A stretch of DNA of 64,000 bases from Anaerotruncus rubiinfantis (GTDB lineage: Bacteria > Bacillota > Clostridia > Oscillospirales > Ruminococcaceae). Positions 34,863-45,296 of this stretch are shown piece after piece. Numbering within the stretch: position 1 is the first letter of the stretch; every line of letters begins with the position of its first letter. Under the pieces are notes generated by a model that was not told the origin of the DNA, made no database searches, and worked only from the letters and a program-made list of their open reading frames with translations. The stretch covers positions 183,432 through 247,431 of the forward strand of contig NZ_FKLA01000007.1 of NCBI RefSeq assembly GCF_900078395.1, in the 5' to 3' direction. The translations under genes were made by a program, and so were the position numbers.

Positions 34863-36836
34863 TCAGCGGACGGTCGAGCCGCAGGGGACCGCGTCGTCCA
34901 CGAAGATGACTTTCACGTCGTTTTCCCCCGCGTCGGCCGCGAGGATCATGCCGTTACTCTCCACACCGCGCAGCTTGGCGGGCTTGAGGTTCGCGACCAC
35001 AATCACTTTTTTACCGACCAGTGCGTCCGGCTCATACCAGGGATGGATACCCGAAACAACCTGGCGGCCGGTTTCGGTCCCGTCATCGAGCTGAAGCTTG
35101 AGCAGCTTGTCCGCCTTCGGGACCGGCTCGCAGGCAACCACCTTCGCAACGCGCAGCTGAACCTTGGCGAAATCGTCGATCGCAATGAGCGACGTAACCC
35201 CCTCGGTCTGCTTCGGAGTCTCCTGCTTGGCGAGGGCGGCTTTCGGTTCCTGCTTGGGCGCGGGTTTTGCAGCCTCGAGCGCGGCGAGTTCCTTTGCAAC
35301 GTCGATGCGCGGGAAGAGCCCTTCGCCCTTATGGACGGTCACATTTGCGGGCAGCAGCCCGAACGTTCCGGCGGATTCGTAGGAGGTGATGCCGTCCGCG
35401 GCTCCGATCTGTGCAAAGATCTTCGGCGCGGTGGCGGGCATAAACGGGGTGAGCAGGATACCGCAGATACGCACGCATTCGAGCAGGTTATAGAGTACCG
35501 TGGCGAGGCGGGGATTGTTGGCTTCGTCCTTTGCAAGCACCCATGGAGCGGTTTCGTCGATGTACTTGTTGGTGCGGGAGATGAGCTTAAAGACTTCGAT
35601 CAGAGCGTTTTGGAATGCGTAGGATTCCATCTGCGTCTCGAAATTTTCCTTGAGCGCCTTTGCCATGCCGATGATTTCATCATCGAGCGGCTCGGCTTTG
35701 CGCTGCGCGGGGAGCGTGCCGCCGAAGTATTTTTCCGCCATCGCGACCGAGCGGGAAACAAGGTTTCCCAAATCGTTGGCGAGGTCGGCGTTGATCCGGT
35801 TGATGAGCCCTTCGTTCGAGAACAGCCCGTCCGAACCGAACGGGAATTCCCGCAACAGGAAATAGCGGATGGCGTCCACGCCGTAGCGTTCGACCAGCAC
35901 GACCGGATCGACCACATTGCCTTTGGATTTGCTCATCTTGCCGCCTTCGAGCAGCAGCCAGCCATGGCCGAAAACCTTTTTCGGCAGGGGCAGGTCGAGC
36001 GCCATCAGCATGGCCGGCCAGATAATCGTGTGGAAGCGCATGATCTCCTTGCCGACAAAATGTACGTCGGCGGGCCAATATTTTTCAAAATCGTGATATT
36101 TTTCGTTGCCGTAGCCAAGCGCGGTGATGTAGTTCGAAAGCGCGTCGACCCAGACATAGACGACATGCTTCGGATCAAAGGTGACAGGCACGCCCCATTT
36201 GAAGGTGGTTCGGGAAACACAGAGATCCTCAAGGCCGGGTTTGATAAAGTTATTCACCATTTCATTCATGCGGCTTTCCGGCTCCATGAAATGGGGATTG
36301 TCCTCGTAAAGCTCGATGAGCTTCTCCTGAAAGGCGGAAAGCTTAAAGAAATAGGCTTCCTCCTCGGCGTCGACCACATCGCGTCCGCAGTCGGGACATT
36401 TGCCGTCCTGGAGCTGGCTTTCCGTCCAGAAAGATTCGCACGGGGTGCAGTATTTGCCCTTGTACGAGCCCTTATAGATATAGCCCTTGTCGTAGAGCGC
36501 CTTAAAAATCTTCTGTACGGATTCCTCGTGATAGTCGTCGGTGGTTCGGATAAAACGGTCGTTTGAAATATTTAAAAGTTTCCACAGCTCCTTGATTCCC
36601 GCCACCACGTTGTCAACATACTGCTGCGGCGTAACGCCCGCGGCCTCGGCCTTCTGTTCAATCTTCTGGCCATGTTCGTCGGTGCCGGTCAGGAACATCA
36701 CGTCAAAGCCCTGCATTCGTTTGTAACGCGCCATCACGTCGGTGGCGACAGTGCAGTAGCTGTGCCCGATGTGCAGCTTGTCCGAAGGGTAATAGATCGG
36801 TGTCGTGATATAAAAGGTCTTTCCAGTTCCATCCAT
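34863..36836 (-). CDS. metG: Methionyl-tRNA synthetase
   Basis: A 657-residue class I synthetase charging tRNA(Met). The HIGH motif is in PSDKLHIGHSYC near the start, KMSKSKGN is the KMSKS loop, and a zinc knuckle is formed by CTPCESFW and CPDCGRDV. A C-terminal EMAP/Trbp tRNA-binding domain (about 555-657, AIDDFAKVQLRVAKVVACE) promotes dimerisation. ATG 36836 follows GAGGAGG; the frame extends to 36920, but that part contains the promoter. The short leader (about 40 nt) leaves no room for a T-box or SAM riboswitch. Confidence 0.96.
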   Translation of the reverse strand: MDGTGKTFYITTPIYYPSDKLHIGHSYCTVATDVMARYKRMQGFDVMFLTGTDEHGQKIEQKAEAAGVTPQQYVDNVVAGIKELWKLLNISNDRFIRTTDDYHEESVQKIFKALYDKGYIYKGSYKGKYCTPCESFWTESQLQDGKCPDCGRDVVDAEEEAYFFKLSAFQEKLIELYEDNPHFMEPESRMNEMVNNFIKPGLEDLCVSRTTFKWGVPVTFDPKHVVYVWVDALSNYITALGYGNEKYHDFEKYWPADVHFVGKEIMRFHTIIWPAMLMALDLPLPKKVFGHGWLLLEGGKMSKSKGNVVDPVVLVERYGVDAIRYFLLREFPFGSDGLFSNEGLINRINADLANDLGNLVSRSVAMAEKYFGGTLPAQRKAEPLDDEIIGMAKALKENFETQMESYAFQNALIEVFKLISRTNKYIDETAPWVLAKDEANNPRLATVLYNLLECVRICGILLTPFMPATAPKIFAQIGAADGITSYESAGTFGLLPANVTVHKGEGLFPRIDVAKELAALEAAKPAPKQEPKAALAKQETPKQTEGVTSLIAIDDFAKVQLRVAKVVACEPVPKADKLLKLQLDDGTETGRQVVSGIHPWYEPDALVGKKVIVVANLKPAKLRGVESNGMILAADAGENDVKVIFVDDAVPCGSTVR

Positions 36837-36880
36837 GTGGATTTCCTCCTCGAATGCAGTTAGTTTGGTAATAATAATAT

Positions 36881-36889
36881 AGTATACCA
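36881..36889 (-). promoter_or_regulatory. Extended -10 promoter element for metG
   Basis: The minus strand reads TGGTATACT (TGn-TATACT) about 45 nt before the metG start. The -35 region (TGTTCA) is weak. Confidence 0.45.
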
Positions 36890-36890
36890 C

Positions 36891-36927
36891 AAAAAGAGCG
36901 GAATGAACAGTTCCTTCCACTCTTTTT
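36891..36927 (-). terminator. Terminator of pyrG
   Basis: AAAAAGAG (36891-36898) pairs with CTCTTTTT (36920-36927), with additional inner pairing GGAA/TTCC. Read on the minus strand it ends CTCTTTTTG, about 95 nt after the pyrG stop, just upstream of the metG promoter. Confidence 0.7.
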
Positions 36928-37021
36928 GCCTTTTTCTTGCACTCTGCGGACGAAAGGGCTGTCCTTACAATCCCATGGCGTTTTCCATTCCGCGGCGGCG
37001 TAACCGGTGGAGGCCGTACAG

Positions 37022-38644
<1,623 letters not shown>

Positions 38645-38652
38645 TTAATCGG

Positions 38653-38688
38653 AAAAACAAAAACACCGCACATCCAAACCGTGCAACG
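38653..38688 (-). promoter_or_regulatory. Intrinsic terminator in the pyrG leader (attenuator)
   Basis: On the minus strand CGUUGCAC (38681-38688) pairs with GUGCGGUG (38664-38671), allowing three G-U pairs, with a 9-nt loop, then UUUUUGUUUUUCC. A CCCCC stretch (38692-38696) immediately precedes the stem. In Bacillus subtilis pyrG, low CTP causes extra G residues at the transcript 5' end that pair with a pyrimidine-rich segment and prevent termination. The same logic could apply here, but the start site was not identified. Confidence 0.6.
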
Positions 38689-38709
38689 AGTGGGGGAATC
38701 TGCTATCCG

Positions 38710-38752
38710 GAGTATGGGCAAAGAATCTCAAAAAGATACTTCGCCCATACTC
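38710..38752 (-). other. Hairpin in the pyrG upstream region
   Basis: GAGTATGGGC (38710-38719) pairs perfectly with GCCCATACTC (38743-38752), with partial inner pairing. No T-run on either strand. It may be an operator or part of the leader fold. Confidence 0.45.
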
Positions 38753-38870
38753 TGGGCCTGCATTTTCCGCTTCCCCATTGAAGCGCGTTTCGTATATGCG
38801 GTGTGTATTTAGATTTTTTGTTGCGCCTTATCCAAAAGCTGGCGCTTCAGGCGCCGGGCCGGGCAGCGCG

Positions 38871-40355
38871 TCATTTGTGGTACAGCTTCTTGGTCTGATA
38901 CTGGGGTTCGCTCGTCAGGTTAATACCGAGCTTTTTGAAGATATTGCGGTCGATCTGTGAAAGAATGACCGAGGAATGCGCCTCACAGCCACGCAGTTTG
39001 CCGAGCTGCTCCATCGCGAGCTTGGCGGTCGGGCTGGTGGCGGCGGAAATCGAAAGGGCAATGAGCGTTTCGTCGGTGTGCAGCCGCGGGTTGCGGTTGC
39101 CGAGATGGTCGACCTTGAGATGCTGGATCGGCTCGATGATAATTGGGGAGATCAGGTGGATATTGTGTCCGATGCCGCCAAGGTATTTGAGAGCATTGAG
39201 CAGAGCGGCTGAGGAAGCGCCCAACAGGGAGGAGGTCTTTCCAGTGATGAGGGTGCCGTCCGGCAGTTCGATGGCGGCGGCGGGCATGCCTGTTTCAGCG
39301 GCGCGCCCGTTGGCGGCCTGGATCACCGGACGGTCAGCCGCGCTGATCCCAGCCTGGTTCATCAGCAGTTCCAGCCGGTAAGCGCTGCCTTCTTCCGCAA
39401 GGCCCATGCGCTGGTCGCAAAGCGCCTGATAGTACCGGCGGATGATCTCCTGCCGGCAAGCCGCGCAAACCGCGTCGTCATCGACAATGCACATCCCGGC
39501 CATATTGACGCCCATATCGGTGGGGGATTTATAGGGGCTCTCGCCTGCGATCCGGGTGAGGATGGCGTTTAAAACCGGGAAGATTTCCACATCGCGGTTA
39601 TAGTTGACGGTGGTCTTTCCATACGCCTCCAGATGGAACGGGTCGATCATGTTCATATCGCCCAGATCGGCGGTCGCGGCCTCGTAAGCGAGGTTGACCG
39701 GATGCTTGAGCGGCAGGTTCCAGATCGGGAAGGTTTCAAACTTGGAATAGCCCGCTTTGACCCCGCGTTTATATTCATGGTAGAGCTGGGAGAGGCAGAC
39801 TGCCATCTTGCCGCTGCCGGGGCCGGGCGCGGTGACGACCACCAGCGGATGAGTCGTCTCGATATACTCATTCTTGCCGTAGCCGTCGTCGCTGACAATG
39901 AGCGGGATGTTGGACGGATATCCGGCGATCGGATAGTGCAGATAGACCTTCACGCCGAGATGCTCGAGCCGGCGCTTGAAGGCTTCGGCGGCGGGCTGTC
40001 CGGCAAACTGCGCGATAACCACGCTGCCGACAAAAAGGCCGATGGCGCGGAACGCGTCGATAAGGCGCAGAACGTCCACATCGTAAGTGATGCCAAGATC
40101 GCCGCGCACCTTGTTTTTTTCAATGTCGGAGGCATTGATGACGATGACGATTTCGGCACTGTCCTTCATCTGAAGCAGCATCTTCATCTTGCTGTCCGGC
40201 GCGAAACCGGGCAACACGCGGGAGGCATGGAAATCGTCGAAAAGTTTCCCGCCGAATTCGAGATAAAGCTTGTTGCCGGAAGCGGAAATCCGCTGGCGGA
40301 TGTGCTCCGATTGAAGCTTCAGATATTTTTCGTTGTCAAAACCGACCCTGTGCAC
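38871..40355 (-). CDS. DUF1846 family protein
   Basis: A 494-residue cytosolic protein of the DUF1846 family (begins VHRVGFDNEKYLKLQSEHI; contains TAPGPGSGKMAVCLSQLYHEYKRG, a nucleotide-binding-like loop). The family is conserved in Firmicutes and Actinobacteria and structurally characterised, but its role is not settled. The GTG at 40355 is chosen because GGGAGG is 7 nt upstream and the family N-terminus begins there. A single-gene unit with its own promoter. Confidence 0.88.
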   Translation of the reverse strand: MHRVGFDNEKYLKLQSEHIRQRISASGNKLYLEFGGKLFDDFHASRVLPGFAPDSKMKMLLQMKDSAEIVIVINASDIEKNKVRGDLGITYDVDVLRLIDAFRAIGLFVGSVVIAQFAGQPAAEAFKRRLEHLGVKVYLHYPIAGYPSNIPLIVSDDGYGKNEYIETTHPLVVVTAPGPGSGKMAVCLSQLYHEYKRGVKAGYSKFETFPIWNLPLKHPVNLAYEAATADLGDMNMIDPFHLEAYGKTTVNYNRDVEIFPVLNAILTRIAGESPYKSPTDMGVNMAGMCIVDDDAVCAACRQEIIRRYYQALCDQRMGLAEEGSAYRLELLMNQAGISAADRPVIQAANGRAAETGMPAAAIELPDGTLITGKTSSLLGASSAALLNALKYLGGIGHNIHLISPIIIEPIQHLKVDHLGNRNPRLHTDETLIALSISAATSPTAKLAMEQLGKLRGCEAHSSVILSQIDRNIFKKLGINLTSEPQYQTKKLYHK

Positions 40356-40439
40356 ACGCTCCGCCTCCCGCAATGATTGCCGTCCGGAAAAAGATAACCC
40401 CCGTCCGGCAGCATTTCAAATCCTTTAACACATTTTTTT

Positions 40440-40468
40440 ATTCTACCTGTTTTTGGCTAGAATTGCAA
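40440..40468 (-). promoter_or_regulatory. Sigma-A promoter of the DUF1846 gene
   Basis: TTGCAA (40463-40468), 17 nt, TAGAAT (40440-40445) on the minus strand. Confidence 0.6.
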
Positions 40469-40528
40469 TATGGAAAGTGTTGAAAGTTTGGGAAGAATGG
40501 CAAAAAGTTTTTATATCCGGCGAAAACA

Positions 40529-40560
40529 GCCGCGCATCCGATGGAAAACGGACGCGCGGC
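40529..40560 (-). terminator. Terminator of the kinase-like gene
   Basis: 12-bp arms GCCGCGCATCCG and CGGACGCGCGGC with one G-U pair, then TGTTTTC on the minus strand. Confidence 0.7.
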
Positions 40561-40581
40561 CAGAATTTGTTCCGGGAATCT

Positions 40582-41739
40582 TCAGCGCAGCGGCGGAACG
40601 GCGGCGTCGCACAGCGCAATACGCAGCGTGGAAAAACGATCGGACAGATATTCCGCCGCAGTGCTTTCAACCGCCTCCGGCGCCGACGGGTCGTCCTTGG
40701 CGTCGATGGTGAAAAGGACGGTGGTTCCTTTATTTTCCTCGCTGATCAAAGTGATGGTGCCGCCCAGCGCGGCGACACAGGACTTGGCGATGGCAAGCCC
40801 CAAGCCGTTGCCGGTGAAAGGCTGGCCGGACGGGTCGAAGGAGTAATACGGCTGGAACACGTGCGGCTGCACCTTCGCGGGGATGCCGCGCCCGCGGTCC
40901 ACGATTGAAACGCTCACATAACTGCGGATTTTGCGGACCTTGACTTCGATCACATTGTCCGGGCGGGTATACCGCATGGAATTGGAGAGGATATTGTGGA
41001 TCGCCATCGAAAGCTTGGCAAGGTCGCAGGAGATGACAAGCGGTTCGGTTGGGATGGAAAAGGTCAGAGGGATGCCGGCGCTTTCCGAAATCCGGGCGGC
41101 AGCCTCAAAGAGTTCGCGCAGATAGCCGAAAATCTCAACGCGGCGGGGAAGGGAGGGCCAAAGCCCCTGGGAAAGCCGGGTATAAGTGGTCATCCAGTCG
41201 CAGGCGCGCAGGATCAAATAGGCGTTTTGATTGATCGATTGCAGGTATTCGAGGCTTTTGGCCCGCTGCTGTTCATCCTGCTGCTCGGCGTTTTGCCGCA
41301 GCAGGGAAAGCGATGAGAAAATCGCGGTGAGCGGAACACGGTACTGCGAGCCGAACGCGGAAAGCGCGAGCGCCGTGCCTTCCGGATGCAGGCCGGTGCC
41401 CTGGCGGGTGAAGAAAGAGGGCTGTACCAGATAGCGGGCATGGCCCGATTGGTCGGGCAGAGGAAGGACCGTCACCGAACGCTGCAGAAACATGGCGTCA
41501 TTGACGGTGGAAAATACGCCGTGGGCGTCAATTTCCCCTCTGATCTGATCGAAATCATACCCGTCCAGCAGGACATGAACCCCGTCCGGCAGGCTGAGAC
41601 AGGGCTGCGAAGTGCGGGCGGCCTCGCTGCTCCAGATGATGTTGAAATTCTCATCGGTGAAAACATAAGGAAGGCCGGCTGTGGATGCCATTTGAACCAG
41701 CCGGTCAAGAAACTGATCGTTTTGCAGACTCGTATCCAT
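40582..41739 (-). CDS. Histidine-kinase-like protein lacking the phospho-acceptor histidine
   Basis: A 385-residue soluble protein: a PAS-like N-terminus (about 15-110), a dimerisation-helix region and a HATPase domain. The ATPase boxes look intact (HNILSNSMRYT N-box, DRGRGIP G1, GNGLGLAIAK G2). Where the H-box should read SHELRTPL, it reads GSQYRVPL (130-137), so the histidine is a serine (Ser131). No membrane segment and no response regulator lie next to it. It could be a scaffold or regulator of another kinase, or an anti-sigma-like ATPase. GAAGGGGAAG precedes ATG 41739. Confidence 0.82.
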   Translation of the reverse strand: MDTSLQNDQFLDRLVQMASTAGLPYVFTDENFNIIWSSEAARTSQPCLSLPDGVHVLLDGYDFDQIRGEIDAHGVFSTVNDAMFLQRSVTVLPLPDQSGHARYLVQPSFFTRQGTGLHPEGTALALSAFGSQYRVPLTAIFSSLSLLRQNAEQQDEQQRAKSLEYLQSINQNAYLILRACDWMTTYTRLSQGLWPSLPRRVEIFGYLRELFEAAARISESAGIPLTFSIPTEPLVISCDLAKLSMAIHNILSNSMRYTRPDNVIEVKVRKIRSYVSVSIVDRGRGIPAKVQPHVFQPYYSFDPSGQPFTGNGLGLAIAKSCVAALGGTITLISEENKGTTVLFTIDAKDDPSAPEAVESTAAEYLSDRFSTLRIALCDAAVPPLR

Positions 41740-41874
41740 CGTACTTCCCCTTCAAACGGATTGATATAAATTATCTTTTGGAGGATTTGCCGGGTTATGT
41801 GCTAGGAACGACAGCCTAATACTGGAAAGGGCAGGAACTGTTTTCGACAGAATTCGACATTAGATAGTCTCATT

Positions 41875-41903
41875 ATTATAGTATAAAGATTGGTTGTTTT
41901 CAA
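41875..41903 (-). promoter_or_regulatory. Sigma-A promoter of the kinase-like gene
   Basis: TTGAAA (41898-41903), exactly 17 nt, TATAAT (41875-41880) on the minus strand; the leader is about 130 nt. Confidence 0.75.
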
Positions 41904-41970
41904 TAAAAACCCATGTATAAAAAATGGTGGATTGAGAAAAATAAAGAAAATCGTTTATTCTTTGACAAAA

Positions 41971-43047
<1,077 letters not shown>

Positions 43048-43166
43048 GAACAGCTTATAGAGCGGATTTACGGCATATTTGCACTGGCTTCCTTTATCGT
43101 TTTTGCACCGGCTAGTGGGCTTTTCTTACTGCTGTTGTAACAACGATTCGGAAAATAACCAGAATT

Positions 43167-43212
43167 AAAAACACCCATTCTCTTGGATTTTGATAAGAGG
43201 ATGGGTGTTTTT
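43167..43212 (+). terminator. Terminator downstream of gapA
   Basis: AAAAACACCCAT...CTCTT (43167-43184) pairs with AAGAG...ATGGGTGTTTTT (43195-43212) with one mismatch. It is 120 nt after the gapA stop and its right arm ends just before the integrase remnant's ATG. Confidence 0.8.
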
Positions 43213-43497
43213 ATGTGTCAAAACCGTCTGGAAGAACTTGCTCAAGAATTCTGTTTTTCATGTCGCTGTAAGCGCTGCTTGGAACGTACCATATCCAATT
43301 ATCAAAAGCTTTTTGGATACCTGCTGCGCTTTTTGCAAGAGAGCTATAACGCCACAACGCTGGAGGAAACGCGGCCTGTTTACATTCAAAAGTTTCTTTT
43401 GGAAAAACTGGAATCAGGCAGAAAGCCACCGGTTGTGAGTGGTTTAAAAATATATAAAAAAGACAGTACTACGCAAATGGTAGTACTGTCTTTATAA
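43213..43497 (+). pseudogene. N-terminal remnant of a tyrosine recombinase/integrase
   Basis: A 94-codon frame. Residues 1-75 resemble the N-terminal SAM-like core-binding domain of tyrosine integrases (CKRCLERTISNYQKLFGYLLRFLQESYNATTLEETRPVYIQKFLLEKLESGRKP). Intact integrases continue for 200 or more residues with the R-H-R-Y catalytic domain, absent here. The tail (KIYKKDSTTQ onward) is encoded by a terminator hairpin. Probably a relic of a lost mobile element. Confidence 0.65.
43459..43493. terminator. Bidirectional terminator
   Basis: A 14-bp perfect stem AAAGACAGTACTAC / GTAGTACTGTCTTT with loop GCAAATG; A-rich left and T-containing right flanks. It separates the integrase remnant from the convergent small membrane-protein gene. 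Confidence 0.8.
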
Positions 43498-43510
43498 CAG
43501 AACTTATTTT

Positions 43511-43690
43511 TCAAATGTGATTTTGAATAATGGTTATTATTATAATTATAGAGCCTACTAGAAATATTAACCCATACAGAATATAGAGTCTCCTTTTTTC
43601 TTTAGGATCTTCAAACATTTGGATATACTTATAACGTTCAATTGCAATCATAACTATAATTGTAACATATATAAGTATATCTGTAACCAC
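43511..43690 (-). CDS. Small membrane protein, unknown function
   Basis: A 59-residue protein with two hydrophobic helices (about 3-18 and 37-57) flanking a charged loop (ERYKYIQMFEDPKEKRR). GTG 43690 is chosen because GGAGG lies 8 nt upstream. The gene is markedly AT-richer than the surrounding genome. It follows the 184-residue membrane protein gene on the same strand by about 60 nt, so the two may form a unit. I do not recognise the family. Confidence 0.5.
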   Translation of the reverse strand: MVTDILIYVTIIVMIAIERYKYIQMFEDPKEKRRLYILYGLIFLVGSIIIIITIIQNHI

Positions 43691-43753
43691 TAAACGAGCC
43701 TCCAATAAACTCAATAATTTTCTATCGGTGAAGCATGCGTTTGTTCAGATGTC

Positions 43754-44305
43754 TTACTTTAAATCAAGTACTTTTCGCACTTTTGCCCATATCCCATAAT
43801 GATACTGGATACCATTTAGCGAGTTGTCGCCATTTCTAAGATTATCGCAAAAATAATAGGTAGCCTTTCCACCGTATTCAATTTTCCATTCTATCATATA
43901 GGTTGGGATTGCCTCTGTACGCTCAATTACAAGACAAATTGGCGAGTGCGGTGTAATCTGTTCAAAGGTATGAATGGTTTTATATTTAAGCGCATCATTG
44001 ATTTCTTCAAACTTCACTTTTTTCAGTTTGGCTTTTCGAATGATTGTATTTTGTGGAATAAACAAATTTTGTGTGCAATATTCGCCAGTGGCCTCCCATG
44101 GAGTGACGGGATAATATTGTGGGTACATACCTATCCGATTTTCCAAATCCTCTGTTAAAGGCAGTTCTTCAATTTTTATATTGTCTACCCATTCTTCTCC
44201 GCCAAGAAATATCCATACAATTCTGATGATCGTTATGACAATACTTATCATACCAATTGCTGCAAGAAGATTATTAAGCGTATCCCATATATTTGGTTCT
44301 AACAT
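43754..44305 (-). CDS. Membrane-anchored protein of unknown function
   Basis: A 184-residue protein with one N-terminal membrane helix (about 12-35, LLAAIGMISIVITIIRIVWIFLG) and a soluble C-terminal domain rich in aromatic residues (EYGGKATYYFCDNLRNGDNSLNGIQYHYGIW). It starts 21 nt downstream of an Rhs remnant on the same strand and is AT-rich, unlike neighbouring housekeeping genes, suggesting acquisition. An in-frame ATG at 44311 is an alternative start. An immunity or accessory role linked to the lost Rhs protein is possible but unproven. Confidence 0.55.
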   Translation of the reverse strand: MLEPNIWDTLNNLLAAIGMISIVITIIRIVWIFLGGEEWVDNIKIEELPLTEDLENRIGMYPQYYPVTPWEATGEYCTQNLFIPQNTIIRKAKLKKVKFEEINDALKYKTIHTFEQITPHSPICLVIERTEAIPTYMIEWKIEYGGKATYYFCDNLRNGDNSLNGIQYHYGIWAKVRKVLDLK

Positions 44306-44326
44306 GTGCATCGCATCCTAAGTATC

Positions 44327-44575
44327 CTAATTAAATATCATATTAGCATGATTGCCATCCCAAAGATGGATGTGAGTGATGGCATCTGTACCGGGGCCAA
44401 TCGTTTTGCTGTGCCGCAGACCATCAGGACGGTAGGCGTAGGTGGTCGGCTTCTTATCTGCAAGAATGCGGATCAACTGGTTAAATCCATTATAGTCTTT
44501 TAGCGTGCGTGTGACAACATCTCCGCTGAAAACATTTTTTGCGAAGCCGACTTTGAGAGCCGCTCCGTCCCACAA
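44327..44575 (-). pseudogene. C-terminal fragment of an Rhs-repeat protein
   Basis: An 82-codon fragment. It contains Rhs/YD-repeat features: TLKDYNGFNQLIRI, then TTYAYRPDGLRHSK and ITHIHLWDGNHANMIF. Full Rhs proteins are over 1000 residues with dozens of repeats, so nearly all of the gene is gone and no start with a ribosome site is present. Rhs proteins deliver polymorphic toxins or act at the surface; this is a remnant. Confidence 0.7.
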
Positions 44576-44579
44576 GGAC

Positions 44580-44735
44580 GGGGTGGCTTTGATTTCTCAA
44601 GAGGAGCTTGCCGAGCGCGTACACATGAGCAGGGGACATCTGAGCCATATCGAAGCTCCAAACATGGTGTCATCCTTTTCGATTTCGATTCTATTTGACA
44701 TCTGCGAAGCGCTTAAAATCCAACTAAAAAATCGC
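44580..44735 (+). pseudogene. Remnant of an XRE-family regulator
   Basis: The frame encodes ISQEELAERVHMSRGHLSHIEAPNM and SFSISILFDICEALKIQLKNRF, a recognisable XRE helix-turn-helix missing its first helix. The 5' side abuts the oppositely oriented Rhs fragment; the 3' side runs straight into structured repeat copy B at 44734. The longer frame 44505-44900 continues through repeat sequence and is not a real protein. Confidence 0.6.
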
Positions 44736-44820
44736 TTCACAGGATCAGATTTCCGCTCGCTGCGGCGAGCGGTTCAGAGCTCCACTCTGAAAACCCGCAA
44801 ACTTTCGGGAAAGTTTGATC
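44734..44820. repeat. Structured repeat module (copy B)
   Basis: It begins with the exact 18-nt core GCTTCACAGGATCAGATT (44734-44751) found at 34728. Then come CGCTCGC-TGCG-GCGAGCG, TCAGAG-CTCCA-CTCTGA, the motif AACCCGCAA and AAACTTTC-GG-GAAAGTTT. Compared with copy A the stems differ in sequence but remain paired. Confidence 0.82.
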
Positions 44821-44860
44821 AAAGCTTTCGGTTTTGCTGTGCTGCGAACCTCGGAAGAAG

Positions 44861-45053
44861 GGGGTACACGGGGGACTGCGAGCTGCAGCGAGCGTTTTGA
44901 GCGCAACCGCCATCGGCGGCTCTTAGTGTGAGATGGCCGCTGGCCTTCCGCCCGTGGTGCGCGACGGCGAGCGTCGCGGCGCAGCCGCGCTCCGGCGCAT
45001 GGCGCCGGGCAGCGAGGAGCAAAAAGACTTGCGGACGGGGGCCACAAGTCTTT
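44861..45053. repeat. GC-rich structured array related to the one before stp
   Basis: It shares GGGGTACACGGGGG (44861-44874, cf. 11551-11564) and a 22-nt segment at 44944-44965 that differs in one base from 11576-11597. Further hairpins include AAAGACTTG / CAAGTCTTT (45023-45053). The 45054-45240 stretch that follows holds no gene. Confidence 0.65.
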
Positions 45054-45245
45054 CGCACCCAGGCACTATTTACCACCAAAAACGACAAACGATTTATGCT
45101 ATAATAATACCTCGGGTGCCGCGGGAAAGGTCATAAAATGCCCTGGTTTGGCGAATAGTATAGTTGTATCGAAAAATAATATGCAAAACCAACAAAGCTT
45201 AACGCTTTTTACAAGTTGTTTTACTGGAAATTTCACAATAAATAC

Positions 45246-45274
45246 TTGAAAAAAACACCAATTCCTGCTATAGT
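45246..45274 (+). promoter_or_regulatory. Sigma-A promoter of the glg operon
   Basis: TTGAAA (45246-45251), exactly 17 nt, TATAGT (45269-45274), about 23 nt before the glgB start. Confidence 0.78.
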
Positions 45275-45296
45275 ATAACAAAGGGGGGTGAAGACA

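Noticed and set aside
36837..36880. T-box or SAM riboswitch ahead of metG
   Set aside because: The predicted leader is only about 40 nt, too short for either.
44505..44900. 131-codon frame as an intact XRE protein
   Set aside because: Only about 50 codons are HTH-like; the rest runs through an Rhs fragment's antisense strand and repeat copy B.
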